64,000 bases of DNA from Amaurobius ferox (Eukaryota; Arthropoda; Arachnida; Araneae; Amaurobiidae). Of this stretch, positions 1-7,255 are shown one piece after another. Position 1 is the first letter of the stretch; every line of letters starts with the position of its first letter. Under the pieces are notes generated by a model, which was not told the DNA's origin, ran no database searches, and saw only the letters and a program-made list of their open reading frames with translations. Made by a program: the position numbers and the translations under genes. The DNA lies in NCBI GenBank assembly GCA_951213105.1, contig OX578144.1, forward strand, positions 85,759,015-85,823,014, written 5' to 3'.

Positions 1-602
1 CTTTTAAAACCAATGGTGCGAAACCCACCCATAAAATTTCCACCCACTTTTAAAACCAATGGCTCGCAAAACCCCCATAAAAACCGGACCCACTTTTAGA
101 AAGGAATGGCTCTATTTTATCCACACAAATTCGATTAAACTATGGTTCTCAAAACCCCATTAAAACCACACCCACTTTTAGAAATACAATGGCTACAAAA
201 CCTCCATTAAAATCGTATCCACTTTTAGAGATCAATGGTATGAAAACCGCCATAATTCCCTTACCCCCTTTAAAAACAATGGCTCTCAAAACCCCATTAA
301 AACCACACCCCTTTAGAATGTGATGGCTCTATTTCAACCACACAAATTCGACTAAACAATGGCTCGCAAAACCCCATAAAAATCGAACCCACTTTTAGAA
401 ATACAATGGCTATTTCTTATCCATAAAAATCTACAACCCCTCTTAAAACGATGGTATCGAAACCCCATAAAAACCGAACCCACTTTAGAAAGTAATGGAC
501 CTATTTTATCTATCGGAGCGAGCAAGCGAAAAGTCGTTGGGAGCGAAGGTACCCCCTTCGGCGAGCACCCCCGCGGACGGCCACCCCCCTAAGCATGTCG
601 CG
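1..602. repeat. Left terminal inverted repeat (inner part)
   Basis: This stretch is the reverse complement of 13964-14565 with very few differences. It is made of diverged sub-repeats reading AATGGCTC..AAAACCCC..TTAAAACC..CACCCACTTTTAGAA. The innermost 100 bases (505-602) are GC-rich and unlike the rest, with a small CGAAGG/CCTTCG inverted repeat at about 544-560. The match ends at AAGCATG(T/C)CGCG. About 200 bases of the outer TIR should lie left of the window, judged from the right end. Confidence 0.93.
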
Positions 603-742
603 ACCCTAAGGATTCTAAAAGCATTGCACCGACATGGGTTCGTTGTTTTGCAACCATCATCTGCCAAAAGTATGCATACATTCCGAACAAGCGCTGAGCC
701 CTACGCATGCCCCTTTTAGAATCTGCGGGTCCGTTAAAAAAT

Positions 743-782
743 GATACCCCAACAACATTTTAAGCACTTAAAGAAAAGAATT
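743..782 (+). promoter_or_regulatory. Promoter-like block shared with polB (early-type candidate)
   Basis: ATACCCCAACAA, then AGCA(C/T)TTAAAGAAA, then GA(A/T)TT. The same block occurs at 9771-9810 upstream of polB with identical internal spacing and almost the same distance to the start codon (65 against 61 bases). No other gene of the element has the full block. Conservation and position are seen directly; promoter function is inferred. Confidence 0.6.
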
Positions 783-807
783 CTAATGTTGAGAAAGAAC
801 AAAAACC

Positions 808-1110
808 ATGGAACTGTTGAACAAACTAAACGCACTTAGTACATTGGAAGGAAGTTTCAAGAAGATGCATGAGCTCAATATCGACGTAAAATACCCTGTC
901 ATGGAAATTAAACAGATCACCACCAAATATGGTAATAAACTAATAGTGAAGTTAGAAGACGGCTCAAATTTGTATCTGCCGAAACGATGCGACGAAAATG
1001 CGTCCGACTATATGAAGCTTAATGAGATTAAACCTCTATTCTTTGTATATTTGGGAACTAAAGATGTCGGGAAAGCACTACCAGCGCAAATGTTTAAATT
1101 TGAACAGTAA
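808..1110 (+). CDS. Small Polinton protein of unknown function (100 aa), possible replication accessory
   Basis: I do not recognise a named family. The protein has a short helical start (residues 1-24), then a beta-type stretch, [14 protein letters not shown] at 39-52 followed by YLPKR at 56-60, and a second strand-rich part with FFVYLG. The pattern would suit a small beta-barrel such as an OB fold, but that is inference. It is the first gene inside the left TIR and ends at a perfect hairpin (1117-1142). Its upstream block is shared only with polB, which suggests the two are expressed together and that this protein serves DNA replication. The start is chosen because the ATG lies 65 bases after the shared block and opens the longest frame. 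Confidence 0.7.
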   Translation: MELLNKLNALSTLEGSFKKMHELNIDVKYPVMEIKQITTKYGNKLIVKLEDGSNLYLPKRCDENASDYMKLNEIKPLFFVYLGTKDVGKALPAQMFKFEQ

Positions 1111-1116
1111 ATTTTC

Positions 1117-1142
1117 TTTTAATGGTATCATCACCATTAAAA
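1117..1142 (+). terminator. Hairpin at end of first transcription unit
   Basis: Arms TTTTAATGGT (1117-1126) and ACCATTAAAA (1133-1142) are perfectly complementary around a 6-base loop, starting 7 bases after the stop codon. It belongs to a set of similar hairpins at the ends of transcription units in this element. Confidence 0.5.
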
Positions 1143-1340
1143 AATATACAACTTCGTCGATTTTTAGGACCAATCCCGGACATCTTTTCCCTAGAAGATT
1201 AACTCTGATTTGACCCTCCTTTCCAGTCAGCCGCTCTCTGATGCCCTTGATGGCTTTCCCTGTGGTGGCATGTGTTGCCTTTCCCTTGGAGTTGTTGTAA
1301 GTCGCTCATCGAGAGCACATTGAAAATAATCATTAAAAAT
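1143..1340. other. Intergenic sequence without a recognised gene
   Basis: Nothing recognisable between the first hairpin and the minus-strand tRNA-like unit. A 63-residue frame at 1022-1213 is a shadow of the preceding gene running into non-coding sequence. Confidence 0.4.
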
Positions 1341-1346
1341 TTTTGC

Positions 1347-1715
1347 AAAATGCCCCCCGGTAGGCTCAGAGTATATTCAATCTCAAATTCGACCCACCAA
1401 GGGGCCCTTCTTGATGAGCCGAATTCAAGACCAAATACACTCTGAGCCTACCGCCACTGAGGCTTACAAACAACATATAAGGACAACACTGTAAGACTTT
1501 GACGCCTAGCGTCGGGCCCGCCCACCACTTAGTATCGATGAGTGCTGCTTTATTGGAACAACGACTAAAGCAAGCTGACATGTCATTTTTGGCTCGGTAT
1601 AGTTCAATAAACCATCAACCCGGATTGATAAACAACCCGGGAGAGGTCGGGATTTGAACCTGGGACCTAGATGTTAATAGGTCTGCGCGCTAACCGTTTT
1701 GCCATGGGTACCCAT
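1347..1715 (-). ncRNA. RNA polymerase III-type unit: tRNA-like head plus long hairpin
   Basis: On the minus strand a tRNA-like head (1713 to about 1636) has an A-box-like TGGCAAAACGGTTAGCGC and a B-box-like GGTTCAAATCC, plus a 6-bp stem GACCTA/TAGGTC at the anticodon-arm position. About 180 bases later comes a 94-base palindrome (1359-1452). The first run of four T on that strand after the head lies at 1350-1347, just past the palindrome, as expected for a polymerase III stop. It may be a tRNA-derived SINE inserted into the Polinton, or a viral-type small RNA gene. CAAAAT at both ends (1346-1351 and 1715-1720) could be a target-site duplication. Transcription is inferred. Confidence 0.55.
1359..1452 (-). 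ncRNA. 94-base near-palindrome, hairpin favoured in minus-strand RNA
   Basis: Pairing base i with base 2811-i gives 46 opposed positions. 35 are Watson-Crick pairs, including 14 in a row at the outer ends (GGTAGGCTCAGAGT). Of the 11 differences, nine become G-U or U-G pairs in minus-strand RNA but A-C mismatches in plus-strand RNA. The other two, near the tip (1402 and 1403), are G-U only on the plus strand. Minus-strand RNA can therefore pair 44 of 46 positions. Confidence 0.7.
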
Positions 1716-2285
1716 CAAAATATAAACATACCTTTAATTTAACCATTACACCACAGACGAAAATCTTCAAAAATAGCACTTTAAACAAGTTATTTCCCTC
1801 TTATAATGTAAGAATTCTTCAAAATATCTATCACTATTGTATATCTGATTAAAAAATATAGAATAAAATGCTTAAAATCAATCGCGAAAAATAAATACTA
1901 TTCCCCTCCATATAGTGCTGCCATCTCCCTTTGATTCTCGTAATCTCCGCTTTTTTCTACCGCTACCTCTGAGAGAACTCTTCTTTAAAGAGGAAGATAT
2001 GTTAGTCAAGGTCAGCGCTCGCTACAGACGTTATGAAAGCAGGAAGTAGAAAACAAGGTCGAAACTCTCCAAGCGGAAAATAATACTGCTTCGTATTTTA
2101 TCTGAGTTAAAGAAAACAAAAGATATAGATAAATGAATGAAATTAAGACTGAGATATATTGCTATAGAATTCTTTATCAGTATGTTCAATTAGATGTTTA
2201 TAGCGATGACATTTCAGAAGTGAAAAATCTTTAAAAAAGTTGCATGATCAGTTTGAAAAAATTGTCAAACTTATAAAAGAATATA
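1716..2285. other. Intergenic region with a possible small broken ORF
   Basis: Mostly AT-rich. A 33-codon frame at 2133-2234 is preceded by ATATAGATAA, like the A/T-rich boxes before virion genes, and by TTAAAGAAA, like part of the polB promoter block. It stops, and a helical, charged-looking reading continues in another frame to overlap the start of the next gene. This may be a frameshifted small gene or chance; I do not call it. Confidence 0.3.
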
Positions 2286-2828
2286 ATGATCGAAGACAAA
2301 ACATCGAAGGAAATGTTGGAACTAATAAGAATGTTAGGTCTGGGCAATAAAGTTACCTCAGACGGAGACTTGAAAACTCATGAATGTGAACACAAATATG
2401 TAATTCAAAATGATGATGGCTGGTACATTTGCCAAGCATGTCACGAAGAGCTGAGGTATAATCCAAATAAACCCCCTATCAATTATCTCGATATGTATTT
2501 AAACATGCAGAAACAACAGAGACGAAAACATCGAATGAAAAATCTGGCTAAATGGTTAGGTTTGCATAACCTACCCTTTGAAGAAGAAGAGCTTTTGAAC
2601 GACTTTTCTTCTTTTATCCATAAATATGAGGAGATGTACCCAGAGCGAAAAAACATAATCAGCAAAGACTATATCTTATACCATATGTTATGGAAGAGAG
2701 GTTACGACATCTATATTTCACGCCTTCAAGTTAAGTTACCTAAACTCAAGAAGACGCTTATTCAGAATGAAGAAATCTGCAGAACCATCTTCGAAGCATT
2801 AAATTGGAGTTTTTACCCTATAAATTAA
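2286..2828 (+). CDS. Zinc-ribbon protein, transcription-factor-like (180 aa)
   Basis: Residues 32-53 form a probable zinc ribbon or knuckle, HECEH..12..CQACH (candidate ligands C34, H36, C49, C52). The loop between, with GWYIC, is typical of TFIIB/VLTF3-type ribbons. The rest is helical and basic, with KKQQRRKHRMK-type charge around 77-90, and ends in LNWSFYPIN. The length and the ribbon-plus-helices plan would suit a viral late transcription factor of the VLTF3/TFIIB kind, but I cannot confirm the family from sequence alone. TATAAAAGAATATA directly precedes the ATG. The gene converges on the integrase, and the two share the hairpin at 2898-2930. Confidence 0.75.
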   Translation: MIEDKTSKEMLELIRMLGLGNKVTSDGDLKTHECEHKYVIQNDDGWYICQACHEELRYNPNKPPINYLDMYLNMQKQQRRKHRMKNLAKWLGLHNLPFEEEELLNDFSSFIHKYEEMYPERKNIISKDYILYHMLWKRGYDIYISRLQVKLPKLKKTLIQNEEICRTIFEALNWSFYPIN

Positions 2829-2835
2829 AAAAAAA

Positions 2836-2890
2836 CGGCTGGTACGTTTGAACAACATGTCACGAAGAGCTGAGGTATGACCCCGATAAG
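2836..2890 (+). pseudogene. Duplicated fragment of the zinc-ribbon gene
   Basis: This downstream stretch closely matches 2411-2465 of the gene just before it, covering the second half of the zinc ribbon (GWY..C..CHEELRY). It has an in-frame stop and no start, so it is a short broken duplicate rather than coding sequence. Confidence 0.75.
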
Positions 2891-2897
2891 TGATTAT

Positions 2898-2930
2898 AAT
2901 TTTTAATAGCTTATTCGGCTATTAAAAATT
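2898..2930. terminator. Bidirectional hairpin between convergent genes
   Basis: Perfect 13-bp arms AATTTTTAATAGC (2898-2910) and GCTATTAAAAATT (2918-2930) with a 7-base loop. It lies between the converging zinc-ribbon and integrase genes and touches the integrase stop codon. Being symmetric, it could act on transcripts from both sides. Confidence 0.55.
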
Positions 2931-3987
2931 AATTAACTAAATCTTTTTTATCAATCCAGCTAGTCTCAGGATAACCTAACCATTTAACTAGATATTTGTC
3001 CCCTTTCTTTTTGATGATTTTTTCAATCTTATACACATTGTCTTTCTTATCATATTTTACTAATTCATATTCATAAAAAGTGCCTTTAACCTCATCATTA
3101 TTTAAATCCTGAACTCTATAAGTGATTGGGTCGGTTTCTAATACTTCAGAAATGACAAATATTTCATCTGTAAAAGTTGCTTGATACCCCCTTCTGAAGG
3201 TAGACTTATATATAGATATTCTTACTTTATCGCCTACCTGGTATTTATGTTTACGTATGACCTTTTCTTTAAACAAATTGCGGTAGACTTCACTACTGTT
3301 TTCTTCTAGACTAGCTACAACAGGAGTCATTTTTATACTTCTGTGGTATGAGTTGTTGTAATTCTTCACTAATAGATCCAATACATCTATGTATCTTTCA
3401 GTGTTATTTGCACACAAGTAGAGCTTTATTTTATTACCAAGAGTGAGATTAAATCTTTCAACCATAGCAGCTTTTATTTCAACATTTTCTGTTGTGAACC
3501 ATTGGATATTATTTTCTTTGAATAATTTTTGAGTTGTTTTTCCGACGAACTCTAAACCCTTATCTGTTTGAACCCTTTCAGGTATTCTTTCTTTGAAGAT
3601 CTTTTTAAATGCTTGAGTTACTTCTTCTGCTGATTTATCCTTTAGAGGAACAGCCCATGCATATTTACTGAAACAGTCAACAGCTGTTAATAAGTACTTG
3701 ATACCATCATTAAACTTACTTCTCGCAAATTTATAGACAAACAGTAAATCAGCTTGCCATTGGTCGTCGATATGTGACACGTAAATTCTCCTTCTTTTGA
3801 ACTTACGGATAAGTGGTTTATGCTTTGTGTATACATCCTGTCGGTGTAAAAAATCCGAGACTTCTTTTCGACTTAAACCAGTTTTTCTGCTCAGTACATT
3901 TATGCCACAAAATCCTGTTTCGGGATCGTAATAAACCTTTTCGGGGCAACCCTTCTCAGTTACCCCTTCAGCGGTAAAAAACGGCAC
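2929..3987 (-). CDS. INT: Polinton integrase with C-terminal chromodomain
   Basis: Retroviral-type (rve) integrase that would insert the element into chromosomes. The N-terminal part (residues 17-70) starts with the VYYDPETGFCGI pattern typical of Polinton integrases and a helix-turn-helix-like stretch. The catalytic triad is visible as D80 (QWQADLLF), D142 (VQTDKGLEF) and E177 (AMVERFN), with 34 residues between the second D and the E. An SH3-like part (about 245-300, VGDKVRI) follows. The last 35 residues, with YKIEKI, YLVKWLGYPE and SWI, are a chromodomain expected to bind histone tails and steer target choice. Length is normal and no catalytic residue is lost. The start overlaps the end of the PLA2 gene by 28 bases in another frame; no promoter box precedes it, suggesting a shared transcript. 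Confidence 0.93.
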   Translation of the reverse strand: MPFFTAEGVTEKGCPEKVYYDPETGFCGINVLSRKTGLSRKEVSDFLHRQDVYTKHKPLIRKFKRRRIYVSHIDDQWQADLLFVYKFARSKFNDGIKYLLTAVDCFSKYAWAVPLKDKSAEEVTQAFKKIFKERIPERVQTDKGLEFVGKTTQKLFKENNIQWFTTENVEIKAAMVERFNLTLGNKIKLYLCANNTERYIDVLDLLVKNYNNSYHRSIKMTPVVASLEENSSEVYRNLFKEKVIRKHKYQVGDKVRISIYKSTFRRGYQATFTDEIFVISEVLETDPITYRVQDLNNDEVKGTFYEYELVKYDKKDNVYKIEKIIKKKGDKYLVKWLGYPETSWIDKKDLVN

Positions 3988-4478
3988 TTCTTAGAACCAC
4001 AACCCACACAAATACCTTTCAACATAGGTCTAGCGTTTTTAGAGGTGACATGCTGTTCATCTTTAGTGTCGGTGTGTGTTTTACATTTGAGACAATATAT
4101 TTTTGAGCCCATTCCAAATACCTTCTTTGCTTTGATAATAGGCTTCACAACAGCTCTATCTAGCCTTTCACGAAAACTTGGATTAGGAATGTCGTCCAAT
4201 TCTTTTATCATGTTTGAGTCACACACTTTGTTTCTGGTTTCGGTATCTTTGTTTTTAATGTAGCACACGTCATGTTTATAGGCACTATCATCAACCCTAT
4301 AAATAGGCTTACTCCATTCTTTGTATGTTAAATCGGGGTTCAGTCTAGTTTTTCCTCTGAGCAGTTGAGTTCCTGGTCCTGTAAATTGATGCCCTGGCAG
4401 ATGCATTTCAAACGGTAAATTATTAATTGCTGCGTTAACAACACCTTTTCCTTTCTTGCAAGTCTTTTTACCACACAT
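3960..4478 (-). CDS. Parvovirus-type phospholipase A2 domain plus C-terminal zinc ribbon
   Basis: Residues 28-75 show the phospholipase A2 signature as found in parvovirus capsids and in adintoviruses: a calcium loop with GPGT (34-37) and the catalytic motif DDSAYKHDVCY with H69-D70. Such domains breach endosomal membranes during entry; that role here is inferred from the family. The C-terminal third (127-168) is a CxxC..CxxC zinc ribbon (C129, C132, C157, C160) of the kind known in adintoviruses as DUF5679-like. The N-terminus is basic and cysteine-rich. The start codon is directly preceded on its strand by TATATAAATAA. It is the third gene of the leftward cluster ATPase, membrane protein, PLA2, integrase. 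Confidence 0.88.
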   Translation of the reverse strand: MCGKKTCKKGKGVVNAAINNLPFEMHLPGHQFTGPGTQLLRGKTRLNPDLTYKEWSKPIYRVDDSAYKHDVCYIKNKDTETRNKVCDSNMIKELDDIPNPSFRERLDRAVVKPIIKAKKVFGMGSKIYCLKCKTHTDTKDEQHVTSKNARPMLKGICVGCGSKKCRFLPLKG

Positions 4479-4496
4479 TTATTTATATATAAAAAA

Positions 4497-4886
4497 TTAT
4501 TTACTCACAAATTGATATCCATTCAGCAGGGTTTGTTTCATATATTTTTCTCTGGGTAAGTAGACTAAATTATTGATGAAATCCTCCTCTCGCTTATACA
4601 CTTCCTCTTCTGATAGGGTATTCGATTTGTATGAATTGAGCAGCTGTTTGTAAAACTTGTAAGACTGTTTGTACTCTTCTTTCCTTTCCGCGATATTCAA
4701 AGCTTTATCAATAACTTCAACAATACCGACGCTTAAGCTCAGAGCAGCTAAGGGAACAAGTACAAAAGCTGATAAACCCAATGAACTTAAAACGAACTTG
4801 CTAACGGTCATAGTGACACTAATTTTATGGTAGTGGTGGTAGCTCTTTCTATATACGTAAATTTTCTTTTGCAAGTATTCTTCCAT
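4497..4886 (-). CDS. Small membrane protein of the virion cluster (129 aa)
   Basis: Not recognised by family. Residues 31-58 are strongly hydrophobic (LSSLGLSAFVLVPLAALSL) and should span a membrane. A basic, Tyr/His-rich N-terminus precedes it and a charged helical tail follows (65-128). The start lies inside the 3' end of the ATPase gene (38-base overlap) and is preceded by CTATAAATAAAG. Position between the packaging ATPase and the PLA2 gene suggests a virion or assembly role. Confidence 0.75.
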   Translation of the reverse strand: MEEYLQKKIYVYRKSYHHYHKISVTMTVSKFVLSSLGLSAFVLVPLAALSLSVGIVEVIDKALNIAERKEEYKQSYKFYKQLLNSYKSNTLSEEEVYKREEDFINNLVYLPREKYMKQTLLNGYQFVSK

Positions 4887-5613
4887 CTTTATTTATAGGG
4901 GTGAAATATTTCTTCCGATATCTCAGAGCCGGATTAACTAAATCAAGCATAAAGAAATCATACGGCTGTTGCATGCACTTTTTATATAATCTACTGAATT
5001 CTTCTTTTGTCAAACTACCATCTATCTCTCTTATGATCTGTTGAATCTCCCTCGGTTGAATATTAAAAAATATCAAGTAATTACAGTTTCTTCTGATAAC
5101 AATGGGTGTTCTATAATAAGATTGAGAAAGATAAATGATTGAGGCGTTTTTCTTCCGACCTCTGATGAAAAAATCTTCTATGCTCCTCTGGTCCTTGTCA
5201 GTCATGCAGTCATCAAAGACAACAACATTTTTACAAGATGGGTCCAGGTCATCCACTTTTATAAATTCTTTTGTATCAGAGGAGAATAAAGTTCCTTTCT
5301 TGCCGAATCTTTCATATAACTCTAGGATAATTTTCTTCTTCTTTTTGGGGTACTTTATCGAGTCAATATCCACGCCCTCAAACATTGTGTACTTTTCTTT
5401 CAGTTTGCCATACTTGGGTTCGTACATATCTTTTGCACAAACGAACAAATTATCAAATTCGAGATAGTCGTATATAAAATTCAACAATAAGTTCGTTTTA
5501 CCAGTACCTGAAGCTCCAGCGATTAGAAGTCTGAAAGGGTGTTTAGGTAATAAATAATGTTGATTTGCATCGACAAGTTCTTCTGCTTCTGTATAATTTT
5601 TAATTTGAATCAT
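4849..5613 (-). CDS. ATP: FtsK/HerA-type genome-packaging ATPase
   Basis: A32-like DNA-packaging ATPase that would pump the element's DNA into capsids. Walker A is GASGTGKT at residues 33-40. Walker B is VVVFDD at about 130-135. A conserved LSQSYYRTP segment followed by IRRN (about 157-172) fits the sensor and arginine region of this family. 254 residues is the usual length. It is the first gene of the leftward cluster and diverges from the coiled-coil gene across 77 bases. The start codon is preceded by CATTAAATAAAG. Confidence 0.93.
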   Translation of the reverse strand: MIQIKNYTEAEELVDANQHYLLPKHPFRLLIAGASGTGKTNLLLNFIYDYLEFDNLFVCAKDMYEPKYGKLKEKYTMFEGVDIDSIKYPKKKKKIILELYERFGKKGTLFSSDTKEFIKVDDLDPSCKNVVVFDDCMTDKDQRSIEDFFIRGRKKNASIIYLSQSYYRTPIVIRRNCNYLIFFNIQPREIQQIIREIDGSLTKEEFSRLYKKCMQQPYDFFMLDLVNPALRYRKKYFTPINKDGRILAKENLRI

Positions 5614-5690
5614 CTTTATTTAATGTTAAAAATTTGCTTCAGTAAAAATGTAATTTGCTTAAGTAAAAATATTTTTGCATAATAATAAAG
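5614..5690. promoter_or_regulatory. Divergent promoter region with 21-bp direct repeats
   Basis: This 77-base gap drives two divergent virion clusters. Both start codons are touched by A/T-rich boxes (TTAAATAAAG on the minus strand, TAATAATAAAG on the plus strand). In between, AATTTGCTT(C/A)AGTAAAAAT occurs twice in direct repeat (5631-5649 and 5652-5670), a possible factor-binding pair. Confidence 0.5.
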
Positions 5691-6443
5691 ATGAATGCTA
5701 TACAAAAAGAACGAAATAAGAAATTAAGAAAGGAAGTTGAATATGAACTTAAAGTTTATAAGCTTCAGGCTGAAATTAGAAAAAACAACGAACAACAACT
5801 AGAGCAAAAATTAGGTATCCAGAAAGCACTATCGGACTTTCACAAGCCTGTAACTGAAAAGCTACAAGAACAAGAAATTAATCGAAAGTTGAATATTCAG
5901 GCTATAAAAGATGCTGTTGATCACATTCCTCTAGCTATTGAACCGCCTTTAGAAGTCTATGATTTTGATAAAAAATTGGATGTAGAGTTTTTAGAGAAAA
6001 ATAACTTTCCAAGACCCTCAAAATTGTACCATGAGACCAAGGAAACTTTGCAAGAAATTATGAGTAAAGTAAATGATACTTACCTAAAAATGTCTCGTCA
6101 AAAAGGAAACATTATGAGTCAGATGTCTCGAATGACTAAAAAGGATGAAGAAAGAGAAGATCGCTTATTAGCTAAGGCTGATTATTTGAGAGATCATATG
6201 ACTACGTTAGGAGATTATCGGGATCGACTCAGAGACTTGCAAAGAAAAGAAATTTATATCGGTAAAGGAGTAGAAGACAAAATGGAAATTTTAGCCCGAT
6301 TGACTGATAAGATATGTAAAGGATCCAAAAGTAAAAAGTTACACAATCAAGTCGTTGATTTATTGGATGCATTGTTGAGAGAAGGAACTATGACCAACGA
6401 GCAAGTAAAACAATACTACAAAAATTTTACATTAAATAAATGA
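5691..6443 (+). CDS. Coiled-coil protein of the virion cluster (250 aa)
   Basis: Very rich in Lys, Glu, Gln and Arg, with long heptad-like helices at about 1-75 (KERNKKLRKEVEYELKVYK, EQQLEQKL) and 110-200 (KKDEEREDRLL, DYRDRLRDLQRKE). Between them is a proline-containing linker (IPLAIEPPLEVYDF). No enzyme motif seen. It begins the rightward cluster and overlaps the next start by 4 bases (ATGA), typical of compact viral gene clusters. A structural or scaffold role is inferred from position. TAATAATAAAG precedes the start. Confidence 0.8.
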   Translation: MNAIQKERNKKLRKEVEYELKVYKLQAEIRKNNEQQLEQKLGIQKALSDFHKPVTEKLQEQEINRKLNIQAIKDAVDHIPLAIEPPLEVYDFDKKLDVEFLEKNNFPRPSKLYHETKETLQEIMSKVNDTYLKMSRQKGNIMSQMSRMTKKDEEREDRLLAKADYLRDHMTTLGDYRDRLRDLQRKEIYIGKGVEDKMEILARLTDKICKGSKSKKLHNQVVDLLDALLREGTMTNEQVKQYYKNFTLNK

Positions 6444-6835
6444 GTAATTACATAAAAACTAAAATACATTTAAGCGATCATCAGATTGCTAAGCTAAAAT
6501 CTGCATACCAGAAAGGAGAAGAAGTATCTCTACAAATAGATAAGACAAAAGCCCCCAACAAAGATATACATTTAACTCGAACACAGATAGCTCAAATTGG
6601 GAAGGGGAAGCGTATCACTATCAGTAAGACGCAGCTCCAGAAAACGGGTGGTTTTCTACCTTTTCTATTACTTGCGTTAATTGCTGGGGCCAAGGCTTTA
6701 GCACTAGGTGCTGCAAGTGGGGCGGCTGGATATGGAGCAAAGAAAGCTTTGGAAAAAATTTCAGGATCTGGATGTGCAAAAAAAAGACCCATTGGAAAGG
6801 GCGTCTATCAAAACTGGGAATATCAGATGAAGTAA
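6440..6835 (+). CDS. pX-like small virion protein with hydrophobic segment and GG site
   Basis: N-terminal half basic with repeated helix-strand patterns (LSDHQIAKLKSAY, LTRTQIAQIGKGKRITIS). Then TGGFLPFLL with Gly-Gly at 70-71 and an Ala/Gly-rich hydrophobic stretch to about 100 (IAGAKALALGAASGAAG), and a basic tail. Small Polinton and adintovirus virion proteins of this plan are compared with adenovirus pX/pVI. A GG followed by F could be a cut site for the adenain-like protease encoded next door, though it lacks the usual hydrophobic residue two places before GG. TTAAATAA touches the start, and the 3' end overlaps the protease frame. Confidence 0.8.
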   Translation: MSNYIKTKIHLSDHQIAKLKSAYQKGEEVSLQIDKTKAPNKDIHLTRTQIAQIGKGKRITISKTQLQKTGGFLPFLLLALIAGAKALALGAASGAAGYGAKKALEKISGSGCAKKRPIGKGVYQNWEYQMK

Positions 6836-7254
6836 TTGAACAAAATATGAAACATGAACAGGGGTTTAGGGGCGTCTTTACTTCCGATCTGTTGCCTAAA
6901 AAGATGAGTCGGTTTGAAAACGGTATTATTAATCTGGACATTGTCACAGGACCTGGTACGCACTGGGTCTGCTACTATAACGATCCTAAAAATAACTTTG
7001 TTGAGTATTTTGATCCTTTTGGAGAACACGTCTACAAAATTCATCCTAACATTAAGAAGTATCTACTGACTTCTGGAAAGAAAAAAATCGGGTGTAACTC
7101 GAGCTTTCTACAGCACCCTGCTTCCGTCAAATGCGGCTACTTTTGTATGAAGTACATTCGTGAAAGAAACAAGGGTAAGCCAGTTGTAGATGTGCTATAT
7201 TCTTTTACCCAAGAACCCAGCGACTTCAATGAAAAAAATGTTCTCTATAAATAA
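6772..7254 (+). CDS. PRO: Adenain-like cysteine protease (virion maturation)
   Basis: Adenovirus-type (C5/C48-like) protease that would cut capsid precursors. Catalytic residues in family order: H64 (GPGTHWVCYY), D81 (VEYFDPFG) in place of the usual acidic partner, Q114 (FLQHP) and C121 (KCGYFC). The N-terminal part GFRGVFTSDLLP followed by NGIINLD matches the usual Polinton protease start. 160 residues is somewhat short but complete. The frame opens 64 bases before the pX-like gene ends; starts at M26 or M45 would also keep the core, but upstream residues look conserved in style, so I keep the long form. Confidence 0.9.
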   Translation: MCKKKTHWKGRLSKLGISDEVIEQNMKHEQGFRGVFTSDLLPKKMSRFENGIINLDIVTGPGTHWVCYYNDPKNNFVEYFDPFGEHVYKIHPNIKKYLLTSGKKKIGCNSSFLQHPASVKCGYFCMKYIRERNKGKPVVDVLYSFTQEPSDFNEKNVLYK

Positions 7255-7255
7255 A

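Noticed and set aside
495..719. 74-residue frame spanning the inner edge of the left TIR
   Set aside because: Most of it lies in TIR sequence duplicated at the other end, has no domain, and reads through the TIR boundary; treated as non-coding.
1366..1581. 71-residue minus-strand frame
   Set aside because: It overlaps the 94-base palindrome and the polymerase III-type unit and shows no protein feature.
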